Part shown: one piece after another, positions 27,285 to 36,352 of the stretch
Numbering within the stretch: the stretch's first letter is position 1
How the letters are laid out: each line of letters opens with the position of its first letter
Source: Bacillaceae bacterium
Lineage (GTDB): Bacteria > Bacillota > Bacilli > Bacillales > Alkalibacillaceae
Reading direction: 5' to 3'
Assembly: GCA_017656265.1 (NCBI GenBank)
Contig: JACDOD010000009.1
Span: 1-64,000, forward strand
Length of the DNA: 64,000 bases
Translations under genes and position numbers: made by a program
The notes under the pieces: generated by a model
What the model was told of the DNA's origin: nothing
Seen by the model: only the letters and a program-made list of their open reading frames with translations
Databases searched by the model: none

Positions 27285-27782
27285 ATGGTAATTTGGGAAA
27301 AGGTGAGAACGGACATAGAAGCAGCCCTGAGTACGGTGAAGGACCCGGAAATTAGTTCTGTAAGTATCGTCGACTTAGGGATGGTCGAGGATGTACAGGA
27401 GGAAAATGGGGAAGTAGCCGTCAAACTGCTGCCTACGTTTATGGGATGTCCGGCACTTGATATTATCCAAAAAAATGTGGAAGAAGCGCTGTTACAGGTG
27501 GATGGGGTTGATGAGGTGAAGGTTTCTTTTATTCATCATCCGCCATGGACATCAGAGCGAATCACAGAAAAAGGACGTCAGGGGTTAAAAGAGTTTGGGA
27601 TTGCTCCTCCGCCGAAAAAGCTGGAACAGACAGGGGAATGGAAGGTGGATTGTCCTTACTGTGGGTCACCTTATACGACAATGGAAAATATTTTTGGACC
27701 GACTGCCTGCCGAAGCATTTTGTACTGTTCCAGCTGCAAGAATCCGTTTGAGGCTATGAAACCTGTATCGACGATGTTGTAA
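27285..27782 (+). CDS. paaD: Phenylacetate pathway protein PaaD (MIP18/SufT-like maturation factor)
   Basis: 165 residues. The N-terminal DUF59/MIP18 domain (KDPEISSVSIVDLGMVEDV, then LLPTFMGCPAL) is followed by a C-terminal zinc-ribbon-like CPYC ... CSSC. PaaD homologues are thought to help assemble metal centres of the epoxidase system. It follows paaC after 56 bp with a GGGGGG site. No paaE reductase follows, which is unusual. Confidence 0.93.
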   Translation: MVIWEKVRTDIEAALSTVKDPEISSVSIVDLGMVEDVQEENGEVAVKLLPTFMGCPALDIIQKNVEEALLQVDGVDEVKVSFIHHPPWTSERITEKGRQGLKEFGIAPPPKKLEQTGEWKVDCPYCGSPYTTMENIFGPTACRSILYCSSCKNPFEAMKPVSTML

Positions 27783-27805
27783 TCTTCTTTTCGTTTATGG
27801 TTCTG

Positions 27806-27819
27806 TGAAAACGCTTTCT
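27806..27819 (+). promoter_or_regulatory. cre-like box upstream of the EthD gene
   Basis: TGAAAACGCTTTCT matches the CcpA consensus except for the last base. It lies 52 bp before the EthD ribosome site, within the paa cluster. Confidence 0.5.
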
Positions 27820-27870
27820 TTAATAGTGATAAGATAGCAGCTTGATCTTTTAAAAAAGGGAGGAAATGAA

Positions 27871-28182
27871 ATGGTTAAAGTGATTGCGCTTTATAAGCAT
27901 CCGGAAGATAAGGAAAAATTTGATGAACATTATTTTAACACCCATGCACCGATTACAGCGAAGATTCCTGGCTTGAGAAAGATGGAAGTGACGAGAATAG
28001 TAGGTTCAGCGATGGGAGGAGAAGCGGACTATTACTTGATGTGTGAGATGTATTACGACAGTCATGAAGCCATGAAGCAGGCGATGAAGACGGATGAAGC
28101 CAGGGCTTCAGGAAAAGATCTCATGTCTTTTGCCGGTGATCTGGTTACATTGATGGTTGGTGAGGAAGTCGATGATGAATGA
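27871..28182 (+). CDS. EthD-family protein
   Basis: 103 residues. It is a ferredoxin-like alpha/beta barrel of the EthD family (VIALYKHPEDKEKFDEHYFN, HAPITAKIPGLRKME). Members are dimeric small proteins found in degradative clusters; some isomerise or oxidise aromatic intermediates, and most are uncharacterised. ATG follows GGGAGG. Its end overlaps the next start. Membership of the paa operon suggests an accessory role in ring-product handling, which is inference. Confidence 0.85.
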   Translation: MVKVIALYKHPEDKEKFDEHYFNTHAPITAKIPGLRKMEVTRIVGSAMGGEADYYLMCEMYYDSHEAMKQAMKTDEARASGKDLMSFAGDLVTLMVGEEVDDE

Positions 28183-28951
28183 TTTTTCGTTCATTGCCGT
28201 ATCGGTTGAGAACCAGATTGGCTGGATTGAATTAAACAGGCCCAAAGTGCTGAATGCCATCAATCGACCAATGGTATCGGAAATCGTATCGGCTATGGAA
28301 GCCTTTGACCGTGACGATGAGGTGCGTGTCATTGTCCTGTCAGGAAGGGGCCGGGCCTTTGCAGCGGGAGCAGATATCAATGAAATGGCCGATGCTGGTA
28401 CGGTTGATATGGAGCTCATCAATCAGTTTGCGGAATGGGATAAAATTTCTCTCATTAAGAAGCCGGTGATCGGCGCGGTTCATGGCTTTGCCCTAGGTGG
28501 CGGATTTGAGCTGGCGTTAAGCTGTGACATGCTGTTTGCTGCTGAAGGCACGGAGTTTGGCTTCCCGGAAGTCAATATCGGAGTTATGCCCGGTGCTGGT
28601 GGAACCCAGCGGCTGACGAAACTGATGGGAAAAACGAAAGCGCTGGAATGGCTATGGACCGGTGAACGAATGCCGGCAAAAGAAGCCCTTCACTATGGGG
28701 TGATTAACCGAATCATCGCACCGGAATTATTAATGGAGGAAACGATGAAATTTGCCCGAAAGCTCGCGGCAAAACCGCCATTATCTTTGCGGCTGATCAA
28801 GGAAGCAGCTAACAAAGCGGTAGATTATCCATTACATGAAGGGATGCAATTTGAACGAAAAAATTTCTACCTTCTTTTCTCATCGGAAGATCAAAAGGAA
28901 GGCATGAAGGCTTTTATCGAAAAACGAAATCCAAAATTTAAGGGGAAGTAG
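28175..28951 (+). CDS. Enoyl-CoA hydratase (PaaF-like)
   Basis: About 259 residues of crotonase fold. The oxyanion-hole segments GRGRAFAAGADINEMA and HGFALGGGFELALSCDM are clear, and the catalytic glutamate region FPEVNIGVMPGAGGTQRL has the hydratase pattern. It would hydrate 2,3-dehydroadipyl-CoA in lower phenylacetate beta-oxidation. Start is ATG 28175 or 28172, overlapping the EthD stop. Confidence 0.88.
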   Translation: MNDFSFIAVSVENQIGWIELNRPKVLNAINRPMVSEIVSAMEAFDRDDEVRVIVLSGRGRAFAAGADINEMADAGTVDMELINQFAEWDKISLIKKPVIGAVHGFALGGGFELALSCDMLFAAEGTEFGFPEVNIGVMPGAGGTQRLTKLMGKTKALEWLWTGERMPAKEALHYGVINRIIAPELLMEETMKFARKLAAKPPLSLRLIKEAANKAVDYPLHEGMQFERKNFYLLFSSEDQKEGMKAFIEKRNPKFKGK

Positions 28952-28965
28952 GAGGACGTTATACA

Positions 28966-29739
28966 GTGTATGAAACGGTGAAGTATGAAGTCCGTGACCA
29001 TGTAGCCTGGATGACGTTGAACCGTCCGGAAAAACTGAATGCTTTTACAACGCAGCTGAATAAAGAGGTGCGCGACGCCATTAAATCAGCCCAGAAAGAT
29101 GAGGATGTCCGCTGTCTGGTGATTACAGGAGAGGGTCGGTCCTTTTGTAGCGGTCAGGATTTAAGCGAGGTGGATGAGGAAACCGACCTTGGCGAAGTGC
29201 TCCGAAAGAATTATGGCCCAATGATGAAACAATTGGAGTCCTGCGAAAAGCCTGTTATCGCAGCCATCAATGGTGTAGCTGCCGGTGCGGGACTGAGTCT
29301 GGCGTTAGGCTGTGATTTTCGTCTGGCATCTGATAAAGCAAGCTTTGTTCAGGCTTTTATCCATGTCGGTTTGATTCCGGACTCGGGCAATCTGTATTAT
29401 CTGCCGCGGCTGATCGGCCATGCAAAGGCGCTGGAGCTGGCGGTTCTGGGTGAAAAAATTTCTGCAGAAGAGGCAAAAGATTTAGGGTTAGTGACCCGTG
29501 TTATTGCTGCAGACCATTTTATGGAAGAAGTCGAGGGTTTTGCCAGAAGACTGGCTTCCATGCCGACTCGGGCTATTGGATTAATCAAAAGGTGCTTAAG
29601 GGACAGCTGGCACATGGATTTTAATGAATATCTGGAAAAAGAGGCTCAGGGCCAGCAGATCGCGGGGCAATCACACGATTATCAGGAAGGTGTTCAGGCT
29701 TTTTTGGAAAAGCGAAAACCAGAATTTAAAGGGAAATAA
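28966..29739 (+). CDS. Ring-1,2-epoxyphenylacetyl-CoA isomerase (PaaG-like)
   Basis: 257 residues, crotonase fold. GRSFCSGQDLSE, GVAAGAGLSLALGCDF and VGLIPDSGNLYYLPRLIG match the PaaG branch, where the aspartate after PD replaces the hydratase glutamate. PaaG converts the ring epoxide into oxepin-CoA and also shifts double bonds later. GTG start follows AGGAGG by ten bases. Confidence 0.9.
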   Translation: MYETVKYEVRDHVAWMTLNRPEKLNAFTTQLNKEVRDAIKSAQKDEDVRCLVITGEGRSFCSGQDLSEVDEETDLGEVLRKNYGPMMKQLESCEKPVIAAINGVAAGAGLSLALGCDFRLASDKASFVQAFIHVGLIPDSGNLYYLPRLIGHAKALELAVLGEKISAEEAKDLGLVTRVIAADHFMEEVEGFARRLASMPTRAIGLIKRCLRDSWHMDFNEYLEKEAQGQQIAGQSHDYQEGVQAFLEKRKPEFKGK

Positions 29740-29763
29740 AAACGAACGAAGGGGAGTGGGTTT

Positions 29764-31281
29764 ATGTCAGCGACAAAAGAACAAAAACTCGAACAGATGG
29801 ATATGAAGCGGGATATGTATCAGATGATTATTAATGGCTTGAGGGAAGACAGTGCATCGGGTGAAACCTATGCTACATATAATCCGGCTACAGGTGAACC
29901 CGTTGCTAAGGTAGCAAAAGGGACAAAGGAAGATGCTGAACGTGCGGTCGAGGCTGCACGAAATGCGTTTGACCACGGCAAGTGGCCCCGTTATCCGGTC
30001 GGAAAGCGTGCCCGGATTTTGAACAAAATTGCCTCTATTATGCGTGCCCGTTTTAATGAGCTCGTGGAGCTGGAAATTCTCGATACGGGAAAATCACTAG
30101 CTGCTGCCCAGGGCCAGGTAAATCAGGCAATTGAAGACTTTGAGTTTTATGCCGGAGCGATCGTAGGACATCGGGGTTCTGTGAACAATATACCAGGTGC
30201 TTTTCACAATTATACCGAAAAGGAACCGGTAGGGGTCTGTGCCCAGATTATTCCGTGGAACTATCCGATTATGATGGCTGCGTGGAAAATTGCGCCTGCC
30301 ATTGCTGCCGGATGTACGGTAGTGGTGAAACCAGCCAGTCTGACCCCGTTGACAGCAATTGTGCTGGGTGAAATTTGTGTAGAAGCCGGTGTTCCGGAAG
30401 GCGTTGTGAATATTGTAACCGGTTCCGGATCAGAAGTCGGAAACTATCTGGTGGAGCATCCTAAAGTAGATAAAGTAGCCTTTACCGGGTCGACACCGGT
30501 AGGAAAGGACATCATGGAGAAGGCGTCACATACCTTGAAGCGGGTTACCCTGGAGCTTGGTGGAAAGTCGCCGAACATCGTTTTTGACGATGCTGATGTG
30601 GATGCGGCAGTGGATGGTTCTTTGTTCGGTATTTTCTATAATACCGGTCAGTCCTGCGAAGCACGTTCACGCCTATATGTACATGAAGATATTTATGATG
30701 AGTTTATGGAAAAATTTGTTGAAAAAACGAAGAAATTGAAGCTCGGCAATCCTTTTGACAAAGGAACCCATCTCGGTGCAATCATTAGCCGATCCCAGCT
30801 TGAAACGATTCATGGATATGTGGAGTCTGCAAGGGAAGATGGGGCAACCATTGTAACAGGCGGTAAGGAAGCAAAAGTGGATGGTTACGAAAAAGGTTTC
30901 TGGTATGAGCCGACCATCATTACTGATGTGAATCATGACATGAAGGCCGTTCGGGAAGAAATTTTTGGACCGGTTGTGGTAGTGATGAAATTCAGTGATG
31001 AAAAAGAGGTAGTGCAGCTGGCGAATGACAGTGATTATGGTCTTGGATCAGCCATCTGGACAAAGGATCACGCACGTGCGACACGGGTGGCGAAGCAAAT
31101 TCAGGCGGGGATTGTGATGGTGAACTGTCCATTCTCTGCATTCCCGGGAACACCGTTTGGCGGTTATAAACAGTCCGGTTTTGGACGGGAGCTGTGTGTT
31201 GAAACGCTTGACCTGTATACTGAAACGAAGAGTGTTCTGTCCTATTTTGGCTCTAAGCCGATCAATATGTTTGGCATTTAA
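29764..31281 (+). CDS. Aldehyde dehydrogenase in the paa cluster
   Basis: 505 residues, a full-length NAD(P)-dependent ALDH. Catalytic C298 lies in NTGQSCEARSRL and the general base E264 in LELGGKSPN; PWNYP and TGSTPVGK motifs are present. By position it may oxidise the semialdehyde released on oxepin-CoA ring cleavage, the ALDH half of PaaZ. It lacks the C-terminal MaoC-like hydratase domain that makes classical PaaZ about 680 residues long. ATG follows GGGGAG. Confidence 0.9.
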   Translation: MSATKEQKLEQMDMKRDMYQMIINGLREDSASGETYATYNPATGEPVAKVAKGTKEDAERAVEAARNAFDHGKWPRYPVGKRARILNKIASIMRARFNELVELEILDTGKSLAAAQGQVNQAIEDFEFYAGAIVGHRGSVNNIPGAFHNYTEKEPVGVCAQIIPWNYPIMMAAWKIAPAIAAGCTVVVKPASLTPLTAIVLGEICVEAGVPEGVVNIVTGSGSEVGNYLVEHPKVDKVAFTGSTPVGKDIMEKASHTLKRVTLELGGKSPNIVFDDADVDAAVDGSLFGIFYNTGQSCEARSRLYVHEDIYDEFMEKFVEKTKKLKLGNPFDKGTHLGAIISRSQLETIHGYVESAREDGATIVTGGKEAKVDGYEKGFWYEPTIITDVNHDMKAVREEIFGPVVVVMKFSDEKEVVQLANDSDYGLGSAIWTKDHARATRVAKQIQAGIVMVNCPFSAFPGTPFGGYKQSGFGRELCVETLDLYTETKSVLSYFGSKPINMFGI

Positions 31282-31355
31282 TAAAATCTGTTTTGTATAT
31301 GGCCAGGAATAAAGAATTGATCGGTAAAATTGACGGCCTTTAAGGAGGGAGCAGG

Positions 31356-32228
31356 ATGGTTAAAAATATTGCAGTGGTCGGTTCAGGCGTGATGGGCCGG
31401 GGGATTGCTTATGTGAGTGCTGTTGGCGGTTTTTCAACTACGCTCGTTGATATTTCTGAAGAGCAGCTGAAAAGTGCTGAATCCGAGATTCAAAGCATTT
31501 TTGAAAAAGGGGCAGCCCGCGGAAAAATTACGGAGCAGCAACGGGAAGAGGCTGTGAACCGGCTCTATTATTCTACTGATCTGGCCGGCAGTGCAGCATC
31601 CGCGGATCTAATCATAGAAGCTGTTCCAGAAAAAGCAGACATTAAAAAGAAAGTGTTTGAACAATTGGATCAGCATGCCCCGGAGCGCTGTTATTTTGCT
31701 ACCAATACATCAACGATGAGTCCGACTGAAATCGGCTCCTATACCGGGCGGCCGGAAAAAGTCATTGCGATGCATTTTTTCAATCCGGTCCACAAAATGC
31801 CCCTGGTTGAAATAATTCGCGGCCTGGAAACGAGTGATGACACAGCGGACGTGATTCAGCATACAGCTGAACAAATGGGGAAGGAAACCGTAGTAGTTAA
31901 TGAATTTCCCGGGTTTGTCACCAGCCGGATCAGTGCACTGGTTGGAAACGAAGCCTTTTATATGCTGCAGGAAGGCGTAGGAACTCCCGAGGAGATTGAC
32001 AAGGCCATTAAGCTTGGTCTGAACTATCCGATGGGCCCTTTTGAACTTGGGGATCTGGTAGGATTGGACACCCGGCTGAACAATTTGAAGTATCTGCACG
32101 AAAAATTAGGTGAAAAATACCGTCCGGCCCCTCTTCTTGAGCAATATGTCAAGGCTGGGCGTCTGGGCAGAAAAACAGGAAGAGGAGTCTATGATTATAC
32201 GGAACAGGTAAAAAGGGGAGAAACGTGA
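31356..32228 (+). CDS. 3-hydroxyacyl-CoA dehydrogenase (PaaH-like)
   Basis: 290 residues. The Rossmann start VVGSGVMGRGIAYVSA is followed by the catalytic segment AMHFFNPVHKMPLVEII and the C-terminal dimer domain GPFELGDLVGLD. It would oxidise 3-hydroxyadipyl-CoA to 3-oxoadipyl-CoA with NAD. ATG follows AAGGAGGG. Its stop overlaps the thiolase start (TGATG). Confidence 0.93.
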   Translation: MVKNIAVVGSGVMGRGIAYVSAVGGFSTTLVDISEEQLKSAESEIQSIFEKGAARGKITEQQREEAVNRLYYSTDLAGSAASADLIIEAVPEKADIKKKVFEQLDQHAPERCYFATNTSTMSPTEIGSYTGRPEKVIAMHFFNPVHKMPLVEIIRGLETSDDTADVIQHTAEQMGKETVVVNEFPGFVTSRISALVGNEAFYMLQEGVGTPEEIDKAIKLGLNYPMGPFELGDLVGLDTRLNNLKYLHEKLGEKYRPAPLLEQYVKAGRLGRKTGRGVYDYTEQVKRGET

Positions 32229-33448
32229 TGAGAGAAGTGGTCATTGTTGATGCTGTCAGAACGCCCATCGGACGGTATAAAGGGGCGCTGAAAGAGGTTC
32301 GTCCTGATGACCTTGGCGCAATTGTGATCAAGGAACTGGTCAGCCGAAACCCCGGTGTTCCAGCAGAACAAATCGAAGAAGTGGTGATGGGCTGTGCCAA
32401 TCAAGCCGGTGAAGATAACCGTAATGTGGCCCGGATGTCTGCCCTGCTTGCAGGTCTGCCGGTAGAGACAGCAGCTACGACGGTGAACCGTCTGTGCGGT
32501 TCGGGTCTGGATGCGGTGAATTACGCAGCACGAGCAATTATGGCCAATGAAGGTGATATTTTTATTGCCGGCGGAACCGAGAGCATGACCAGGGCTCCCT
32601 ATGTGATGGGCAAGCCGACCAGGGAGTTCCCCCGGGGCAATATGGAGATGTTTGATACAACCATCGGCTGGCGGTTTATTAACCCAAAATTGCAGGAGCA
32701 GTATGGAACTGACAGCATGCCGGAAACCGCTGAGAATGTAGCCAGGCGGTATGACATTTCCAGGGAGGAGCAGGACCAATTTGCCTTTGAGAGTCAGATG
32801 AAAGCAAAAAGAGCCATGGAAGAAAACCGATTAAGGGATGAACTGGTTCCTATCACTTATGTTGACCGAAAGGGGAATGAGGTGATTGTGGATGCCGATG
32901 AACACCCCCGTCCCCATACATCAATTGATAAACTGGCCAAGCTGCCGCCGATTTTTCCGGGCGGTACAGTAACGGCTGGAAATGCATCGGGCATCAATGA
33001 TGGGGCATCCGCCCTGTTATTGATGAGTAAGGAGAAAGCCTGTGAGCTTGGCCTGAAACCGCTGGTAAAATATGAAGTGTCAGCCGTGGCCGGTTTAGAG
33101 CCTGCGGTTATGGGAATCGGTCCCGTATACGCAACCAGAAAAGTGTTGAAGCGGGCTGGAATATCCATGAATGAAGTGGATCTGGTGGAGTTAAACGAGG
33201 CATTTGCCTCCCAGTCACTGGCGTGTATTCGCATGCTTGAAATGGATCCCGGGAAAGTCAATGTAAATGGCGGTGCAATCGCCTATGGACACCCGCTGGG
33301 AGCGAGCGGAGCGAGAATTTTAACGACTCTGATTCATGAGATGATGAAGCGGGATGCCAGGGTGGGTCTTGCCACCATGTGCATTGGCGTAGGGCAGGGG
33401 ATTGCGACGCTGGTTTCAAAATATGAGGAGTCATCTTTCAATTGTTAA
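32228..33448 (+). CDS. 3-oxoadipyl-CoA / acetyl-CoA thiolase (PaaJ-like)
   Basis: About 406 residues. Active-site C90 in VNRLCGSGLD, the C-terminal histidine in YGHPLGASGAR and the second cysteine in TMCIGVGQG are all present. In this operon it should cleave 3-oxoadipyl-CoA into succinyl-CoA and acetyl-CoA. ATG 32228 after GGGGAG is preferred to GTG 32225. It is the last gene before a terminator. Confidence 0.92.
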   Translation: MREVVIVDAVRTPIGRYKGALKEVRPDDLGAIVIKELVSRNPGVPAEQIEEVVMGCANQAGEDNRNVARMSALLAGLPVETAATTVNRLCGSGLDAVNYAARAIMANEGDIFIAGGTESMTRAPYVMGKPTREFPRGNMEMFDTTIGWRFINPKLQEQYGTDSMPETAENVARRYDISREEQDQFAFESQMKAKRAMEENRLRDELVPITYVDRKGNEVIVDADEHPRPHTSIDKLAKLPPIFPGGTVTAGNASGINDGASALLLMSKEKACELGLKPLVKYEVSAVAGLEPAVMGIGPVYATRKVLKRAGISMNEVDLVELNEAFASQSLACIRMLEMDPGKVNVNGGAIAYGHPLGASGARILTTLIHEMMKRDARVGLATMCIGVGQGIATLVSKYEESSFNC

Positions 33449-33547
33449 CGTATAATAGGTTTGTCATTTATAGAAAGATATTTTTCTAGTAAAGGGTTTC
33501 AGAAGCAGAAGGGAATAGAGAGGTAGATACTTATTTACTTTGGAATC

Positions 33548-33591
33548 AGGCCATGAAGAGAGAAAATCTCTTGGTGGCCTTTTCGCTTTAT
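33548..33591 (+). terminator. Intrinsic terminator of the paa operon
   Basis: AGGCCA-AAGAGA pairs with TCTCTT-TGGCCT and is followed by TTTCGCTTT. It lies between paaJ and paaX. Confidence 0.8.
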
Positions 33592-33650
33592 AACATTAAG
33601 ATGACAAATTTATGTATGTCGTTGAAAAGGTGTCATACATATGCTATTAT
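33591..33650 (+). promoter_or_regulatory. paaX promoter with operator-like repeats
   Basis: TTGAAA (33622-33627), 17-bp spacer, TATTAT (33645-33650). The inverted repeat TATGTATG (33611-33618) / CATACATA (33634-33641) straddles the -35 box and spacer. A TAACATTA box is at 33591-33598. Autorepression by PaaX is an inference. Confidence 0.65.
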
Positions 33651-33700
33651 TATATACTAAAATTAGAGACTTCCACTTATATAGAGAAAAGAGGATGAAC

Positions 33701-34576
33701 ATGAATACCAGATCCATGATTTTTACGCTTTATGGGGATTACATACGCCACTATGGCAACAGCATCTGGATCGGCAGCCTGATTAAGCTGTTAAAAGAAT
33801 TTGGCCATAATGAACAATCGGTGCGTGCAGCCATATCGCGTATGAACAAACAGGGATGGGTAAGAGCAGAAAAAAAGGGGAATAAAAGTTATTATTATTT
33901 GACCGAACGCGGCGTTGACCGTATGAATGAAGCAGCTAAGCGAATTTTTAAACTTCGGCCGGAAAAGTGGGACGGGAAGTGGAGAATTTTAATGTACACC
34001 ATCCCGGAATCGAAACGCCAAATTCGTGATGAATTAAGAAAAGAACTGATCTGGAGCGGTTTTGGATCCATGTATAACAGCTGCTGGGTATCGCCAAATA
34101 AGCTGGAAAAACAGGTCTATGCTCTGATCAGAAAATATGATATAGAGGAATACGTGGATTTCTTTATCGCTGAATATGACGGTCCCCATAAAAATACCGA
34201 CATCATTGAAAAAAGCTGGGACCTCGATGAAATCAATGAAAAATATGACGACTTTATTTCCCATTACAGTCAGCAGTACATTATTGATAAAAATAAAATT
34301 CAGAAGGGTGAAATGACAGAGGCAGAGTGTTTCGTGGAACGAACCAAACTGGTCCACGAATATCGGAAATTTTTATTTGTGGATCCAGGTCTCCCTGAGG
34401 AACTGCTCCCGGAAAAATGGCTGGGAAACCATGCAGCATCTCTGTTCAGCGAATACTATAAGGTGCTTGCCGAACCAGCATCCCGTTTTTTTGAAGAGGT
34501 ATTTAAAGAAGGAAATGAATTAAAAAATAAAGAAAAAGGATACAATGTGTTTGATCACCCATATATTGTGAACTGA
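33701..34576 (+). CDS. paaX: PaaX-family transcriptional regulator
   Basis: 291 residues from the ATG six bases after GAGG (33691-33694). The N-terminal winged helix TRSMIFTLYGDYIRHYG ... SVRAAISRMNKQGWV is the PaaX DNA-binding domain, followed by the PaaX central domain (WRILMYTIPESKRQIRDELR). PaaX represses phenylacetate genes and is released by phenylacetyl-CoA in studied bacteria. It sits as its own unit downstream of the catabolic operon. Confidence 0.95.
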   Translation: MNTRSMIFTLYGDYIRHYGNSIWIGSLIKLLKEFGHNEQSVRAAISRMNKQGWVRAEKKGNKSYYYLTERGVDRMNEAAKRIFKLRPEKWDGKWRILMYTIPESKRQIRDELRKELIWSGFGSMYNSCWVSPNKLEKQVYALIRKYDIEEYVDFFIAEYDGPHKNTDIIEKSWDLDEINEKYDDFISHYSQQYIIDKNKIQKGEMTEAECFVERTKLVHEYRKFLFVDPGLPEELLPEKWLGNHAASLFSEYYKVLAEPASRFFEEVFKEGNELKNKEKGYNVFDHPYIVN

Positions 34577-34609
34577 AGTAGGGGCAGGGGTATCTGCCTG
34601 CATTGAAGG

Positions 34610-34646
34610 AAAACCGGTCATTGACGTTCCTGTCATGACCGGTTTT
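34610..34646. terminator. Bidirectional terminator between paaX and paaY-like gene
   Basis: AAAACCGGTCAT / ATGACCGGTTTT is a 12-bp perfect inverted repeat with flanking A/T runs suitable for both directions. Confidence 0.75.
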
Positions 34647-34716
34647 ACGTGTGATTCATCATTGGGTTTATGGATTTTTCCTCTTTGATCGTTTTACATA
34701 CAGCTCTCTGCACCTA

Positions 34717-35235
34717 TTAAAGCTTCTTTACATCAGTTTTAAAAATTTTCCCCTTTTCAACGTATGTATCGATGGACAGCTGGATGAGTTCTTCGTCTTT
34801 TTCGTTAATTTCGCGGACGACCTTGCCCGGGGAACCGACGACCAGTGAACGGGGAGGAATTTTTTTGCCGGAAGGAATCAGTGTATTTGCGCCAATGATA
34901 CATTCTTCGCCGATTTCAGCTCCGTCTAGAATAGTTGCCCCCATGCCGATAATCGACCGTTTTCGAATGGTGCATCCGTGAAGAATAACATTATGTCCTA
35001 CGGTTACTTCATCCTCAATGACAACGGGGAATTCCTCATATAGATGAATCGTAGAGTTATCTTGAATGCTGCATTTTTCTCCAATGGTAATGGGTCCCTC
35101 ATCTCCCCGCAGTACAGCGTTATACCAGACGGTGGAATTTTTTCCGATGGTGACATCTCCAATGATTTGTGCTCCCGGAGCGACAAAAACCGAATCATCT
35201 ACGTTAGGTTTTTTGTTCTGAAAGGTGTACAGCAT
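34717..35235 (-). CDS. Gamma-carbonic-anhydrase-like hexapeptide protein (PaaY-like)
   Basis: 172 residues from ATG 35235 after AAAGGAAG. Left-handed beta-helix hexapeptide repeats run throughout (IIGDVTIGKNSTVWYNAVLR, IGEKCSIQDNSTIH). Histidines in NSTIH, TVGHN and LHGC fit the trimer metal site. PaaY in phenylacetate clusters is a thioesterase clearing dead-end CoA esters, and location beside paaX supports that role over carbonic anhydrase. It is divergent from the flavin oxidoreductase gene. Confidence 0.88.
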   Translation of the reverse strand: MLYTFQNKKPNVDDSVFVAPGAQIIGDVTIGKNSTVWYNAVLRGDEGPITIGEKCSIQDNSTIHLYEEFPVVIEDEVTVGHNVILHGCTIRKRSIIGMGATILDGAEIGEECIIGANTLIPSGKKIPPRSLVVGSPGKVVREINEKDEELIQLSIDTYVEKGKIFKTDVKKL

Positions 35236-35309
35236 ACAACTCTTCCTTTCTCTCATATTGTTTTCCGCTTAATAATAGTATAACATTATTTATACGAGGG
35301 GGTAAAATT

Positions 35310-36269
35310 ATGAGAGATATTTGCGAGCTGTTAACTATTCGCTATCCGATTATTCAAGGGGGAATGGGAAATATCAGCAATGCGCCCCTGACTGCTGCTG
35401 TATCAGAGGCTGGCGGTCTGGGTACCATTGGAGCAGGAACCATGACTCCGGAAGAAGTGGAATCCATAATCATTGAGACAAAGGAACGGACGGACAGGCC
35501 ATTTGCTGTGAATATCCCTTTAAAGGTGACACCCTATTTAGATGAGATCGTGGAAATTGTGTTAAAACATCAAGTGCCATGCGTATCCCTGTCAGCAGGA
35601 AACCCCAGGCCATTTATTCCTGTTTTCAAAGAAAAGGGGATGAAGGTAATAACCGTGTCTGCTTCCATCAGGCAGGGGAAAAAAGCAGAGGAAGCCGGTG
35701 CGGATATCATTGTGGCAGAAGGATATGAGGCAGCGGGAATTAACTCCAATCTGGAGACCACTACGCTTACACTCATTCCCCAGATGGTTCAGGCAGTGGA
35801 TATTCCAGTAGTAGCAGCCGGCGGTATCGGGGATGGAAAAGGCTTAGCAGCGATGCTGGTTCTCGGTGCGAGCGGTGTGCAGATGGGAACCCGGTTTATC
35901 GCCACGAAAGAAGCTCCGTTTCACCAGGCCTACAAGCAAAAAATCCTGGAGGCAGACGACCATGGGACCGTTATTGTTGGCCGGTCATACGGACAGATTC
36001 GCAGGCTGATGAAAATCCCTTATGCAGAGATGCTTTTGGAGGAAGAAAAAAAAGGAATGGAAGCCGAGACATATCGTGACAAGACTTCAGAAAAGCATCA
36101 TCGAATCGGTGCTCTGCAGGGAGATTTTGAACAAGGATTTATCAATGGAGGCCAGATATCAGGATTGATCAATCATATCCCATCTGTATCGGAACTCATG
36201 GAACAGATGATGGAGGAAGCGAGAAGCCAATTAGAAAAGCAATATTTCATGTGGAAGGACAGCCGTTAA
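35310..36269 (+). CDS. Nitronate monooxygenase / NPD-family flavin oxidoreductase
   Basis: 319 residues, FMN-binding TIM barrel. YPIIQGGMGNISNAPLTAAV at the start, VVAAGGIGDGKGLAAML for phosphate binding and GVQMGTRFIAT are family hallmarks. The family also includes FabK-like enoyl reductases, so nitronate oxidation is not certain. ATG follows GAGGGGG. A TAACATTA box lies at 35281-35288 upstream. Its role in the aromatic island is unknown. Confidence 0.87.
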   Translation: MRDICELLTIRYPIIQGGMGNISNAPLTAAVSEAGGLGTIGAGTMTPEEVESIIIETKERTDRPFAVNIPLKVTPYLDEIVEIVLKHQVPCVSLSAGNPRPFIPVFKEKGMKVITVSASIRQGKKAEEAGADIIVAEGYEAAGINSNLETTTLTLIPQMVQAVDIPVVAAGGIGDGKGLAAMLVLGASGVQMGTRFIATKEAPFHQAYKQKILEADDHGTVIVGRSYGQIRRLMKIPYAEMLLEEEKKGMEAETYRDKTSEKHHRIGALQGDFEQGFINGGQISGLINHIPSVSELMEQMMEEARSQLEKQYFMWKDSR

Positions 36270-36285
36270 GGGGCTGTCTTTATTT
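36258..36285 (+). terminator. Intrinsic terminator overlapping the stop codon
   Basis: GACAGCC / GGCTGTC with a 7-nt loop that contains the TAA of the flavin oxidoreductase gene, followed by TTTATTTAT. Confidence 0.75.
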
Positions 36286-36352
36286 ATATACAGCTTCATG
36301 AAAGCGTTTTAAGGCAGAAAAGTTTAAAAAGATATAATATTTAGAAAATTCA

